Below are positions 12,055-24,088 of a stretch of DNA of 64,000 nucleotides, piece after piece. How positions within the stretch are numbered: the first letter of the stretch is position 1; each line of letters starts with the position of its first letter. The translations under genes were made by a program, and so were the position numbers. The stretch is from Amylostereum areolatum (Eukaryota; Basidiomycota; Agaricomycetes; Russulales; Stereaceae): positions 62,001 to 126,000 of the forward strand of contig SAXG01000080.1 in the NCBI GenBank assembly GCA_012932865.1, read 5' to 3'. The notes under the pieces were generated by a model. It did not search any database. It was given only the letters and a program-made list of their open reading frames with translations, and had not been told where the DNA came from.

Positions 12055-12864
12055 ATGTCCTCCATCTCTTCGCCGATGACAACCCCCCAACCCAATATGG
12101 ATGGCTACATGTTCGAGTACGAGCTCGACGCCGACGGAAATCGTATTCGAGAGCCCACTTTCGACCGATGGAAACTTACGCAGCGAGCGCAGGATGCTCG
12201 AAGAGCGGTACGTGTTTCCCTCTGTCATTCTCGCCCCAGCTTTTTATTAAATTTATTTGTCACAGAAATGGCAAAGACTTATGGACAATCGACCCCCGGT
12301 GGATATCATACCCTCAACTTCCGTCGCCGAGAACGGGAGAAAGCCCCCCCTGCTCTTCTACGGCTTTCCATACAAGTACCAATTCATGGTCAACTATGCT
12401 AGACGCCACTCACTCGAACTGGAGCTCGTGGAAGAGGATTGCATCAGCCACGGTACGGACGCACTGAGATTTGCCGAGGTCAAGGACGAGGATGTTACGT
12501 GGCGGATGAAGGTAATTGCTGCTGAGCTCGTCGCTCGCCACCTTGGACATGCCTGCGGGGGGATCAAGCTGCATATCGGGTCACCGCTCTCATTCGAGTG
12601 GGATGGTATTCTTGCGCTCTGGACGAACTATGACATGTACGAGCAGCATAGGTGGATGGGAATCAGAGGGTATACCCTCAAGGAAGTTGTCGCGATTATA
12701 CACGAGGCCATGAACGAGGATGGCCACAAGACCGAGATCAAGTGGTGGTGGGACTTTCAAAACGATGTGGTACGTGCTCCTTGACTACTGGGGTGTCTTG
12801 TAACTTGACCTCTTCGCTAATCTTCGTTTTCACGGTTTAGAATGTGTTTACCACCTTGAACTGA
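12055..12864 (+). CDS. WWD family protein, copy D (type 1), 226 aa, function unknown
   Basis: Exons are 12055-12207, 12266-12769 (504 nt) and 12841-12864. The protein begins MSSISSPMTTPQPNMDG and carries the type-1 signature VDIIPSTSVAENG, then LLFYGFPYKYQF, CISHGTDALRFAEVKDED, FEWDGILALWTNYDM and KWWWDFQNDV. It ends NVFTTLN. It is closest to copy F. The reading frame is uninterrupted and splice signals are good, so the gene is probably expressed. Function is unknown. Confidence 0.8.
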
Positions 12865-13224
12865 TACGATACTGGCCCACATTGTATTCGCTGGTGCCTA
12901 CTTCAGCTTTGTGCTTGTCTTCCCCCCGCTTTCGACTTGACATCCCGCATTTATGAAATTCTGTCCATTTTGTATAAATACATTCAACGCATACTTGGCC
13001 ATCTCTCCGTTCTCTATTTGGAGTTTATATATACGCTTCAGAGCCTGAGGTGGGTTTGGCAGCGGTTGAATAACAGGTGGTCTAAGGGCCTTGCATTGCA
13101 TTGGGGCTTTACAAGATACACACGACATACAAGACGCCGATGAAAGCGAAGCGAGCACGATAAGACAAGGAGCGACTACAAGACAAGGAACGGCTGCAAG
13201 TACAACGGACTGGGCAGCGATCAA
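12865..13224. other. Intergenic between convergent WWD copies D and E
   Basis: This is the shared 3' region of two convergent genes. The first part is T-rich and contains tataaata-like runs near 12975 and 13025. From about 13140 it contains gagcgacta/gacaagga-like tandem runs similar to those 3' of copy C. No gene was seen. Confidence 0.5.
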
Positions 13225-14000
13225 TCATTCCGACATGGTGTTTGGGTTCTGAGCGCTGAGCCATGAACTCGAAGTCAGCCACTGAAACGTACCAAAACGT
13301 CGTGAACGGCGCGTACCACGTCATTCTGGAAATCCCACCACCACTTGAGCTCAGTCTCATGCCCGTCCTCGTTCATCGCCTTTCCTACGATGGCGACAAC
13401 CTCTTCGAGGGTGCTAGGCTTCCCCCGCTTCAGCTCCTCGAGACGGGCTTCCATGGTGTAGTTTGACCAGAACGCGACTATTCCATCCCACTCGAATGAC
13501 AGAGGGGTCCCAACATCCAACCTGATATCCCCGCAAGTGGCCTCAAGATGGTTGATTACGACCGTGGAACAGAGCATCATCACCGGCATCGTGAAGTCCT
13601 CGTCCTTGAACTCGGCAAACCTTATCGCGTCCGTCCCCAGGCTGATACGATCTATCTCGCTGAGCCAGTGCTCAAGCGCGTGGCGTCTCGCGTAGTTGGC
13701 CAGGTAGTCCTTCTTGAACGGAAACCCGTAAAAGAGCAAAGGGGGTTTACTTCCATTGACAGGCAGATAGTCTCTTGGGAGAATAGCCATAGGTGGCCTA
13801 TTGTCCATAAGTCTTTGCCATTTCTGAGGGAAAGTCAGGGATTTGGGCGAAGACCAGCATAGCGACCAACGTACTGCAGTTTCAGCGTCCTTCGCACGTT
13901 GTATGAGTTTCTAACCGAAGCCTTCTGGAATGCGCTTGCCGTCCGCATCGAGCTCGTACTCGTTTATATATCTGTCCATGTTGACGTTTGAATCCGACAT
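13225..14000 (-). pseudogene. WWD copy E (type 3) with an in-frame stop
   Basis: Exon 1 starts at ATG 14000 (MSDSNVNMDRYINEYE) and keeps the family gtacgt donor. Codon 30 (13911-13913) is TAG where paralogues have the W of the WKLTQRAKDA block. Exon 2 (13317-13823, 507 nt) is fully open: MAILPRDYLPVNGS, LLFYGFPFKKDYL, FEWDGIVAFWSNY and KWWWDFQNDV. The last exon is not the 24-nt microexon; the frame could end at TGA 13225-13227 after a tail containing WLTSSSW. One point mutation appears to have inactivated an otherwise well-preserved gene. Confidence 0.7.
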
Positions 14001-14147
14001 CGTTGATACTGAGGAACACACGAGGACATCCAACAGACAAGACGTAAGTTCGTGATAGCCGATGCGCCGACAACCTGACGTACATACTGCATTCCAGGAG
14101 GGCCAACCGGCAAGTTATTGGAATAATAATAGATTCCGATATCGACA

Positions 14148-16722
14148 CTACACAACGGCATCCACGAACACACAGCGATCCCATCTCATAACCTCCCCCC
14201 GGTCTGTCACGCCCTGCACATAGTATCTCACGCTCGTCGCACCGCGCATTTCCTCCGGCAGCATCTGCCTCTCGACCTGAAACCGACACCGTCGTCCGTC
14301 CCAGCCCGTCGTCCCCACGAACACCGCATCCTTCCGCTCCCCCGACGTGCCCGTCTGCCCCGTGCGCCTTCGCGTAGACGTTGTAGTACGCCATGGCCGG
14401 GAACCATGCGTCGGACGTGTCCAGAACCCACAGCGGCGTCGGATCCTCGACAGCGGGGAGGTCCATCACAGGCCCGATGGGCGGGTACGCCGCAGCGAGG
14501 TCCCACGTGAGGACGCCCGACGTAGGCGAGGACGCGTGCGCGCGCTCGAAGTCGGCCCAGAGCAGGCGGGCGTGCGCCTGCGTAACCCCGCTGTTCTCCG
14601 GTGGGGGGCTGGGATGGACCGCGAGCTGGCCGAGGAGGAGGGAGAAGGACAGCGCCAGGGACGGGTCTTCCGTTGCAAACCCTACGACGAGGCCGAGTTG
14701 CGCCAGACCGTCCTCGTGCTCGGTGGAGATCGTAAACCGGAGGGCCTGCCGCGTCCACCCACCCGCGAGGTCCTCCGCGGACGACACAGGAGACACCGAG
14801 AGATGGGAGACGTCCCCGCTCTTCAATTTGACTGTGAGCCCGACGTCGAGGTCAACGGCCGGTCCTGCGCCTGCGGCAGACTTGAGCACGACCTCGGCGT
14901 CGTACGACCGTCCGGCGGTCAGCACGAACGACTGCACGGGTATCCAAACACAGCGAAAGAACGCGTCCTCGGCCTCCGACCCGCCGACCTCGAACGCCAC
15001 GCGCAGGCTGTTCCCGCCCATCCACGCCTCCTCGAACGCCAACGCGGACGCCGCGGAGGGCACCGGCTCCGTTGCGTCCTCGCGGTCCTCCCAGCGCAGC
15101 TCCGGGCGCGGCCACAGCATGTCCCCGAGCGATGTCTGCTTGTCGATATCCGTCCAACCCTCCCGCAGCGGCCCCATCGCTCGCACGCCGGACACAAACC
15201 ACGAGAAACCGACGCCGGGGGAGAACGTCGTGCAGAACGGCGCGAGGAGCGGGTCCGGCGGGGGCTGGCGCGGAAAGAAGGCACAGAGCGCGCGGTAGGG
15301 TCCGTGTGTGCATTCCGGCTGGGAGGGGTGGCGCGGAGGCATCACCGGCACTGGGACGTCGTCTTTGGGCGCGGCCGGCCCTAGCCACAGTTTGCGATCG
15401 TATTCCCACCACGCGTCCCAGCTCCAGCCCGGGTTGTCCTGTTCACTCTCCCACGTCCACCCCTGCCCGAACAGCGCCGCGCTCAGCCCGAGCGCCGACG
15501 GCTCGATGTGCTCCAGCGCCTTGTAGCTGCCGAACCCCCCGCCGCCGTGCGAGCCGCGCCCGAAGACGTCGATGCCGACGTAGACGTCTTGCAGGGTCTT
15601 GGGGGCGCTGTGTCGGGACTGAGACAGCGTGAGCGCGGGGTCGAGGTTGGCGAAATATTGCGCGGTTAAGAGCGGGTAGTCGGCCCCCCACTGAGAAAAG
15701 AGGTCGGCGGGGGTGCGAAAGAGGGGAGGCCACACGCACGGTGTAGTTCGTGAAGAACCCGGTCGAAGGGACGAAGAACGGGAGATTGCGGCCATTGAGA
15801 CGGTCTTGCCAGCGCACTTGCCCGCTCACCACGACGCTGTCGTACCTGGACAAACGTGAGCGCGAGCGACGCAAACATGAATCAGAACAAACGAACCAGA
15901 TGACTTCGGCGTGCGGGCCCACCTTGCGCTTGAGCTCGGCCTGGAGGATCGCGATCCAGGCGGCCACCGCACGGGCGTGCCCGACACCGCCGTCCGCCTG
16001 GAGGTGCCATTCGAAGTTGAGCAGGTACCCGTCGAACCCGCGGTCGTGGGCGAGGTCGGCCAAAAGTCGGGCGTAATGCGGAGAGATGGGGACGTGACTG
16101 CTCTCGGACGAGGGCGCGGCGGATCCGGTCTTGGAGGCTGGCAGTTTTCCGAACAGGAGCTGGAGGCAGTCCGCGGCGCTCTGTTGGTGTTCGAATATCC
16201 TGCGCGGGAAGTGAGATGGAGTAAAGAGGATTCGTCGAGAGAACGTACAGCGTTCCCAGCATTTTGACACCTTGTCGGTGTGCGGCCGTTGTCCACCCGG
16301 CGGGCGGGACCGTCACCCTGTGGTGCGAGAAACTGGTGGATGTTAGCGAACGGTCATAGCGTCCGAAAAAGACTTACTACACAAAGACGTCGCAGAACGG
16401 CCAGAAGTTGAAGGTGTACGAACGCGTGGACGGGTCCTCGGAGTACCCACCCTGCAACATGGCGCTTTATGTCTGCTACGCTACGGACCATCGACCAAAA
16501 TCATTTACTTTGAAGTCGTGGCAGACCTGGATGCGTCTTGTGAGATCGCGCACAGTCAAATTGGAGGTACGCACTCACCAGTAACCTTCCTCTTGTCTCC
16601 CGACGTCGACGGGGTGAATAGGCGAGCACGGTCCATGCTTTGGTCGTGTCCCTTGCGTCTAAATCGGCGAGTGTGTCGAAGAAAGGCTTCTCGTCTGAAA
16701 TATGTGCGGAATCGATGGGCAT
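14148..16722 (-). CDS. Endo-beta-N-acetylglucosaminidase, glycoside hydrolase family 85
   Basis: GH85 enzymes cleave the N,N'-diacetylchitobiose core of N-glycans, often in the cytosol. Start MPIDSAHISDEKPFFDTLAD is at 16722. Splicing brings together LLVCHDFK and GGYSEDP, then FNFWPFCDVFVYFSHHRVTVPP and GWTTAAHRQGVKMLGT, all typical of the family. The active-site strand FDGYLLNFEW (near 16020) holds the conserved Asn and Glu. EVIWYDSV and GFFTNYTWGADYP follow, split by introns at the expected places. No signal peptide is seen. The C-terminal half is less conserved. Near 14350-14375 the coding frame shifts: the part ending in VRYYVQGVTDRGE and VFVDAVV (stop 14148-14150) is in another frame. 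Either a 49-bp intron or an indel explains this. Confidence 0.88.
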
Positions 16723-17071
16723 GTTGGAAAGGTTCGAGGAGTTGAAGATCAGTCGCGGATATCGTGGAAAGGATGATATACGTAGATATCCCGATATCCC
16801 GATATCCTCAGGATAACCCTCAGATAACAGGACTCTCACGCGAACGGCGCACTTTGCAACTTGTGCCTTTTGCCATCCAACCACCATCTTCCCTCACGAC
16901 TCTCTGTGTGGACTCTCTTTGGTTCTTACGTTTTGCTCAACCGACAACCGACGGCTGGTCAAAGCGCAAGCCGTGAAGAGCCACCTTAAAGCAGTGTTTT
17001 CTGCACATTCCCAACTTGCACCTTCTCGAGCTCGACCACACCCCGCAACTTACACACTCTCTATTCCCAAC
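16723..17071. promoter_or_regulatory. Divergent promoter between ENGase and RNA14, with a GATATC array
   Basis: The 349-bp gap separates two divergent starts. It holds four GATATC palindromes at 16758, 16785, 16793 and 16801; the last three are spaced exactly 8 bp (GATATCCC units). This could be a binding site array or a chance microsatellite. No clear TATA box is seen for either gene. Confidence 0.55.
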
Positions 17072-20000
17072 ATGTCAGAACAACCAGATCCTCCGAACCC
17101 GCAAGAGCAACATCAAGGTGACACCACGCAACCGTCGAACGATATCCTCCAGGTTCTCCGACAGTTGAACGCACAGAGTGCCACGCCAACGGGCGCTACG
17201 AACGGTGTTGTGAAAAAGGAAGAAGAAGGGTCCATTACTATTCCTCCTGTGCCACAGTCCGAGTGGGAAGTTCTCTTTGCGCAACTGAAGGATAACCCGC
17301 ATGATCCAGACGGATGGAACAGACTGGTCAGCCTTGCGGAAGAGTCAGGCGCCGAGAACATTATCAAGGAAACGTATGAGGCGCTTTTGGCTATGTATCC
17401 AAATACAGTGCGCACCTTTCGCCTCGCCCTCTTACTCCTCTCTAACATGCTCCGTAGGCTGCTGCACAAATTGCCTACTTGAGCCACTTTTTGACTCCCG
17501 GACAGTTTCACTTCGCTGAAAATCTCTTCAAACGCTTTCTCCGCATGTCCCCCGCGGTCGAACTGTGGAGATTCTATCTAACCTATGTTAGGTTCGCATT
17601 TGGTTTTATTCTTCATTCCGCGTACGCTCATGGCACCCATAGGAGAGTCAACACCGATCCAGCTGCCCGCGACATCGTCCGGAAGGCATACGACTACGCG
17701 CTCAACCACGTCGGACAAGACAAGGACAGCGGCGAAATCTGGATGGAATACATCCAGTTCCTGAAAGCTGGCGAGGTGTGTAGCGTCTTCCTCATATCCT
17801 CACGCTTCCGGCCCCATGTTTCGTACCTTCGCTCCAATCCATCCGCGTTTCGGATTTTTCTTCGTCCACGTTCCTGTATATGTCATGCCTGTGTGATGGA
17901 CAGACCGTGAGCGCCCTTGTTGTATCGGTTGACCGCCGTTCTCATCGTGTGCGTGTGCATGTATGCGTGATGGATGGCCCCGCATGATCGACGCCTAAGC
18001 CACCAGTGAACGCTTCACGTCCAGCTTTTGGGACTTGCACCTGTACTGACCGCGATGCAATTTTCAGACTAATTCTACGTGGGAGGAACAACAGAAAATG
18101 GATGCGCTTCGCAAGGTTTACCACCGCGCTGTGGTGTACCCACTGGAAAATGTCGAGACATTGTGGCAGGAACTCGAGGCGTTCGAGAATGCGCTGAACA
18201 GAATCACGGTAAACCAATACTTTGATGGGCGGTTGACCGGCCGTAGACTGACAGTCGTTCGTAGGCTAAGAAGTTCATGAATGACCTCTCCCCGTCCTAC
18301 ATGCAGGCGCGCGCTGTGCTTCGGCAACTTCAACGCCACTTGGTCTCTCTCTATCCGCCGCCGCCACCGCCACCAAAATTATATCTACCGCCCAAGCCAA
18401 CATTCAACCAAGCAGAAAGGGCGCTCGTTGGCGCGTGGAAAACATACTTGCGCTGGGAGGAGAGCAATCCGTTGGAGATCGAGGAGAAGGACAAGGCGAC
18501 TCTGTACGCGCGGATCCAAGGAGTCTACCGTAAAGCAACGATCCGCATGCGTTTCTTTGGTGAAATATGGTGCGTCTTCTCTCCGTAGTCTTTGTACGCT
18601 CCTCGTTGACAAGAAGACAGGTATATGGCCTACGTGTGGACTAACAGCTTAGGTAAAACGGAGGAGGCTATCAATATTCTCAAGGCTGGCATTGAGGCGA
18701 ATCCGACTAGGTACGCGTTCGTGCCTTCATGTGGATTTCGTCTGACCAGTGTCACTAGCTTCGTGTTGAATTTCGCGTACGCGGAGGCGCTGGAAATTGC
18801 TCAAAATTATCCGGAAGTGCATGCGGTATACGAAAGATTCTTGGAAGCGTTGGGGAAAGAATTGGATGCGCTCGAAGCGAAAGCTAATGCAGCGAACACG
18901 TCTACGTCGTCTGGCAACGGCGTTCAGGATTCCAGCCAGACGACGGAAATCGTGAACAGTCAGTCGTCGCAAGGCTCGTCGGATGAGAAACCGCCCAAGA
19001 ACAAAGAACTAGTTGAGCGACGGACTGAGTATGGTGTGGTGTGGACCATGTACATGCGCTTTGCAAAACGCGCGGAAGGGTCGCAAGCCGCAAGAACAGT
19101 TTTCGGCAAGGCCAGGCGTGATCGTTGGACCCCGTGGACGGTGTATGAGGCTGCTGGTCGGTTTCCTCCCTCGGAGTTCTCAAATGTTTCGCTGATCGTC
19201 TTCCGTCTCTAGCCCTCGTTGAGTATCATTCCTCTGGCGAAACTAATGTCGCAACGCGCATCTTAAGCAAGGGTCTTGAGTTATTCGGAGACGACGTCGA
19301 TTTTGTCTCTCACTACCTCGGCTTCCTCTTGTCCATCAACGATGAGAATAGTAGGTGATTTTCTAGTCTATCGCTTTCCGTTTCGACTGACTTTGGCCTG
19401 CAGATGCTCGTGCTATATTTGAACAAGTAATAGGTACCTTCTCTGCTGAGGCAGCTCGTCCGTTGTGGGAGCGTTGGGCTCGTCATCAATACCAGTACGG
19501 TGATCTTGCTTCCGCGCGATCTCTTGAGCAACGCATGGCCGAGGTGTATCCAAATGGTACGCTTAGCTCCTCTGCTTTGTACACCTATCCTGATCCTTGT
19601 ATACTGCAAGATCCGCCCATCAAACGTTTTGCTCAACGGCACACCTACAACCGTACCGACGCCATCGCAGCGCGTGATCTCGGAGTGGCAATGTTGCGTC
19701 AAGTCGGCTCTCAACCCACCGGCAACGGCAATTCAAGCCAGTCCCTCGGCCGCTCCGAGACGCAACAATCTCTCGGTTCTGGTTCGCAAGGCGGCGGAAA
19801 CGCGAGTCAGCCTGCGCCATCGCATCCTCCGATAAACGGGGGAAAGCGTCCAGCTTCGCCTGATCACAAGCGGCGTGATGATTCATATGGGCCGCCAGCC
19901 TACAAGCGCGCGAGGCCGTCGTCGCCGCCACCTGGACGCGATCGTGATCGTTGGGACCACGGTGGACGGCGTCGGTACGGAAGCCAAGAACGGGAACGTG

Positions 20001-20403
20001 AGAGGGACGGCGGTCCACCCCCGCGCAAAATCGCGAGAGAGAGTGAAGAAGTGAAGAGCGTCTCGCTGCCCGATGTGATAAGCTGGTTCGTTGGAACTCT
20101 GCCGCCGCCGGCCGCGTTCGATGGTAAGAGGTGCTCGCTACTGTTCTAGGTCCTCCGTCGCTGACAATGTGGTCGCTTCACAGGTCCTGTGTTCCGTACG
20201 GATGATCTCATGCAGCTCTTTCGCAACGCGGTGATTCCGAGCGTCACAGGCCGCGCGCGTTCGCCCCCGCCAGCCCCCCGTGGAGGTATGTATCTTTTCC
20301 TATTTCATGTGCCTTCAGTTTGCTGACACACGCGGCAGGAGGACGGCCTCCGCCCGACTATGGACCGTACCAGGGTCCAGGCGGCGGTCGACGACGCTAC
20401 TAA
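17072..20403 (+). CDS. rna14: mRNA 3'-end-processing protein RNA14 (CstF77 homologue)
   Basis: RNA14 is the HAT-repeat scaffold of cleavage factor IA (CstF), needed for cleavage and polyadenylation of pre-mRNA in the nucleus. Translation from ATG 17072 gives an acidic N-terminus, then half-a-TPR units: SEWEVLFAQLKDNPHDPDGW, ENLFKRFLRMSPAVELWRFYLTYV, IWMEYIQFLKAGE, VYPLENVETLWQELEAFE, LWxxY-type segments such as GAWKTYLRWEE, and VYERFLEALG. The pattern and order match the family. About ten short introns are present. The C-terminal third is low-complexity (Gly, Ser, Pro, Arg) with KRPASPDHKRRDD, then VFRTDDLMQLFRNAVIP, and ends GGGRRRY at TAA 20401-20403. It is a probable housekeeping gene. Confidence 0.92.
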
Positions 20404-21256
20404 GGCCTGTTACTGAGTCAAAGACTGCGCTACAAACCATGATGCATGAACGCGCTCGGTTGGATGAGCTTTCAAGTCTCAATGGTGTGATCCTCTAATG
20501 CATACTTATACTTTGCCTGTGATTCGGTGTGCTACTCTACTTGGCTATGCGTCGCTTGTCTTCCGCTCTTCAACTCGCATGTTATTACTCGTATGTAGTC
20601 TGTGCAAAAATGATATATGCTTTATCTTTTTGGAACATGGAGTTTGACTCTGCATGGCGTATTGCGCCGTGCACTTGGATTACATAATGACAGAACTTGG
20701 AAGACTTCAAGCTTCAAGCTTCAAGCCCTTCAAACTTCGTACTTGAAGACTTTCCTCGTCCCTCACGCGGACGACCTCAGACTCTTTGGTTCTCAATCTC
20801 ATGATTCCTCCACTCAACGATATTGTCTGTCTTTCGACGGTAGAAGACTAGTGACTTCCCACCTAGTGGACAGGAGCCCGGGGACCGCGTGCGATACCGC
20901 CAATTGTCTCAAGGGGCCCCCTTGACGTTTCTAGCTGTTTTTTTCTTTTGTTGCCGGCGGCCGCACGCCTCAGGTTCTTGCCACGACACGACCACGTTTT
21001 CCACGCGTATCTCTGACAACTGGCCGCACCTGAAGCCCGAAGCCTGGAGGGGGTAGCCGAAGCTATGACCTCCGCGACACAGCCTCATCCTGATAATTGT
21101 GAAGGATCGCCACTTGTCATAATTGGGTAGGAGGCAACAACAACACGCGAAGCTATAAATCCCTACGGCGTGTGGTACTCGTTTCCGTCCATACTCCTCC
21201 CAAGTCCATTCTTCGTTCGCAAGCCCAAGCTACCCAGACTAGCACTAGTCGCCACC
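20404..21256. other. Intergenic, RNA14 3' region and next promoter
   Basis: No gene was seen. Around 20703-20750 there is a CTTCAAG-type tandem repeat with an inverted end. A good TATA box (21154-21159) lies about 100 bp before the ATG at 21257. Confidence 0.6.
21154..21159 (+). promoter_or_regulatory. TATA box (TATAAA)
   Basis: TATAAA lies 98 bp upstream of the ATG at 21257, in a GC-rich setting and at a distance usual for fungal promoters. Confidence 0.6.
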
Positions 21257-22139
21257 ATGTTCGAAGACCCCTTCACGCACCAAAGCTGGCTTTCCCTTTC
21301 CGACGACGACTACGACGTCGATGATAGCACTTTCAATTACATCTGCGCCGAGGACTTCCAGTGGCCCTTTGACGACACCTTGACTTTGGAGGATGCATTT
21401 GAGGGTGTTGATCGACGATAACAAGACTCGCGAGGTGCGCGCCGCATGGTCTCTTCGCGTGTTCCGCCGTGTACTCATCTCTTTATTTCAGTTATTGGAG
21501 AGCTTGGGGCTGATGCTGCCAGGGGTCAGCGACCTCCTCGACACGCTCCACTACTCAAGCTCGGAAGCCTCCTCAGATGCCTCCGACGAAAACATCTCCG
21601 AATCCAACGCGTCGTCCAACCGTACCTCATCCGACTCATCTGGGGACTTGGCGGCGTTGTTCAACGCCATGGGCGGAGCGGCGACCGGAAGCACGTCTAA
21701 CCCCTATTGTCTATTGTACAACCGGGGCTGGTCCTCGACAATTGACCATCGAAACCTTGTTCTGCCGTGGATGTCGGAACAGGGCGGGAAATCGCTCGCG
21801 CACCTCCAGGAAGTCTACGACGGTCTTTCTATCAAATGGAACGACCCTGAGCTCGACCGCATGATGCCCTTCGAGATTCCCACTCCTTCGCCTCTCCCCC
21901 AGGATCTCCCACAGAACGCCATGGCCAACGCACTTGGACTGCTCCAGGACGGCGATGCGATGCTTTGGTGGCCCACGCATGAAGAGAAGGATCTTCCTGA
22001 GGTGTGTCACCTGTACGATCTCACCATCTCCGACTTCGACCTCCCGGTGGCGGACGAGGCCGGATACGAAGGCTATGCAGGAGCGACGCCTGCGTGGTTC
22101 TCGGTGGAGGTGGCGAGGATCAGAGAAGTCCATCTGTAG
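21257..22139 (+). CDS. Acidic orphan protein, function unknown
   Basis: The start has a strong context (GCCACCATG). The first exon encodes a very acidic segment (LSLSDDDYDVDDSTF) and must end before the in-frame TAA at 21419; a gttgat donor at 21407 with acceptor at 21490-21491 keeps frame. The second exon runs to TAG 22137-22139 with a Ser/Asp-rich stretch (SSSEASSDASDE), then YNRGWSSTIDHRNLVLPW, MLWWPTHEEKDLPEV and DLTISDFDLPV. No membrane segment or signal peptide is seen. About 266 residues. I do not recognise the family. The donor is weak, so the intron is uncertain. Confidence 0.6.
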
Positions 22140-22332
22140 GAACGGCGTTTCACTCGTCGGTGGGCGGATGTTCAGTCGAAAGACACTGTATAATATGACA
22201 TACCAGACAAACTTACATACACGTTCTCTCCGTCAGCGATTTGTATCTTTACTCTCGTTAACATTTGGACCTCCTGCCACGACATTTGGACCTCTCTGTC
22301 ACGCAATAAAACTTCAAGAAGTATCCCTCCCA

Positions 22333-22639
22333 CAGGCTCCTAACCAGCCGTCCAGGAGAGTTTGTCGCTATATATCTCAGAATGAACGGAAAGATGATAT
22401 CTGAGGATGGATGACCGGACCGACTCACCGACGGAACAGACCGAAACTTGAAACCCCGACCAACTCTAAATCCGCGACAACTCTCCTGGACGGCTGGCAA
22501 ACAATGTCAGTTCCCACGCCACCGCGCGCGAGGTGGCTGAGCTTGAGGCAGCCAGCGCCGGCGCAAAGCGCGGCGAGCGGAGGGCTCTCCGGCTTCCAAG
22601 TCACCTGATATAACGCGTCATGCATCATGGCCAGTGCCA
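22333..22639. repeat. Left arm of a 1.35-kb inverted-repeat element
   Basis: This 307-bp arm is matched in reverse complement by 23387-23682, with a small indel near gctgagcttgaggcagcc. The arm also contains its own inverted pair: CCAGCCGTCCAGGAGAG at 22343 and its complement ending at 22497, enclosing a 155-bp unit. The whole resembles two copies of a small MITE in opposite orientation, or a foldback element. There is no coding content. Confidence 0.85.
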
Positions 22640-23099
22640 GCGCCGATTGCCAAGATTCACAATGAAGTTGGTGAAGACTTGAGTTTGCGACAAACACGAT
22701 TCAATCCGAGAGATGGAATGGTGAACTAAGCATGTCATTTTTCACGAGCATGTCAAGTAACCCACATGTACCACAGATAGTAAGTAATTATGTCGTTCAT
22801 ACAACCTCATATGTGGAGTATGAGCTAAGGACGAGCAAACGAAAGGTGTGACCAAGACGGCAGGCGTGAGGACAATATTCACAGATGGGGGTGCACGCAA
22901 GACCGGGGGGGTGAGTGCACGTTCATGAGGCGCGTGCACATGCGGTACAAATGCGGGGATGGAGATATAGATGTGGACGTACATGTACACATCAGCGGGA
23001 CGTGCTTGCATAGAAGCGATGCTTGCATGGGCGCGTTTGTTGGGAGCGCGGAGGTGTGCACATCCATTGCAAGGTACTGCCGTGGGTGGACTCGGAGGC

Positions 23100-23147
23100 G
23101 AGGGTGAAGGCGAGGGTGCAGGCGAGGGTGCAGGCAAAGGTGCAGGC
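23100..23147. repeat. 12-bp minisatellite, four units
   Basis: Four consecutive 12-mers of form gagggtgcaggc lie in the spacer of the inverted-repeat element; the first and last units each differ slightly. Nothing coding is associated. Confidence 0.85.
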
Positions 23148-23386
23148 GTGCCAGTGGGTGTGAGCAGGAGAAAGTTACCACAGAAGACGAACATCTTCGG
23201 GTGGCATTGGTCAATGAAACTGAGACATCGGCAGAGACAGTGGTGTACTCACCTGTTCATATTCAGGTTCTATCCCCATGATACCTCCACCTTGCAGATC
23301 CTGCCCATGTCCGAATTTCTAGATCCATACGAGTGACATACAGGCGGAGGAGGGTGGAAGGAAAGCTTGTCGTGCCGCCGTCGCGG

Positions 23387-23682
23387 TGGCACTGGCCATG
23401 ATGCATGACGCATTATATCAGGTGACTTGGAAGCCGGAGAGCCCTCCGCTCGCCGCGCTTTGCGCCGGCGCTGGCCAGCCACCTCGCGCGCGGTGGCGTG
23501 GGAACTGACATTGTTTGCCAGCCGTCCAGGAGAGTTGTCGCGGATTTAGAGTTGGTCGGGGTTTCAAGTTTCGGTCTGTTCCGTCGGTGAGTCGGTCCGG
23601 TCATCCATCCTCAGATATCATCTTTCCGTTCATTCTGAGATATATAGCGACAAACTCTCCTGGACGGCTGGTTAGGAGCCTG
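23387..23682. repeat. Right arm of the 1.35-kb inverted-repeat element
   Basis: Reverse complement of 22333-22639, 296 bp. Its internal 154-bp unit runs 23518-23671. The 747-bp spacer (22640-23386) has no recognisable gene. Confidence 0.85.
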
Positions 23683-24088
23683 CCCTCCCATATCTTTTTG
23701 TGATGGCCGGCGACCGTCCCAAAGCTCTGATTGGTTGGCGTCTACTTATGCCAGCTCATTCAGTTTCTCTTCATCCACCGACACTCACAGGGGGAAGCAG
23801 CGTGCAGGTTGGGACTCATGGACGGGATTGTCGGTTTCGGTTGGGAGATACAACGAGGCAACGAACGTGTATTATGTGCAGAAAGTCACGGATAGGATGA
23901 GGTCGGGATCGAGATGCTGTAACAGCCTTTCTAATCTTTATTTAAATAAAGCGAGAGCTCTTTCCCTTAAGTTCGAAATGCAGTCCGGACGTTATAACGT
24001 CCCACAGACAAACGTATATGAAGAATCAAAATGGTTTACATAACGAAGATATCGGAAATACAAGAGCTCCTCTAGTCCCGTTCCCCTC

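Noticed and set aside
22742..23194. 150-codon minus-strand frame inside the inverted-repeat element
   Set aside because: The Pro/Ala/Ser-rich part comes from the 12-bp minisatellite; it is not a transposase and has no conserved motif.
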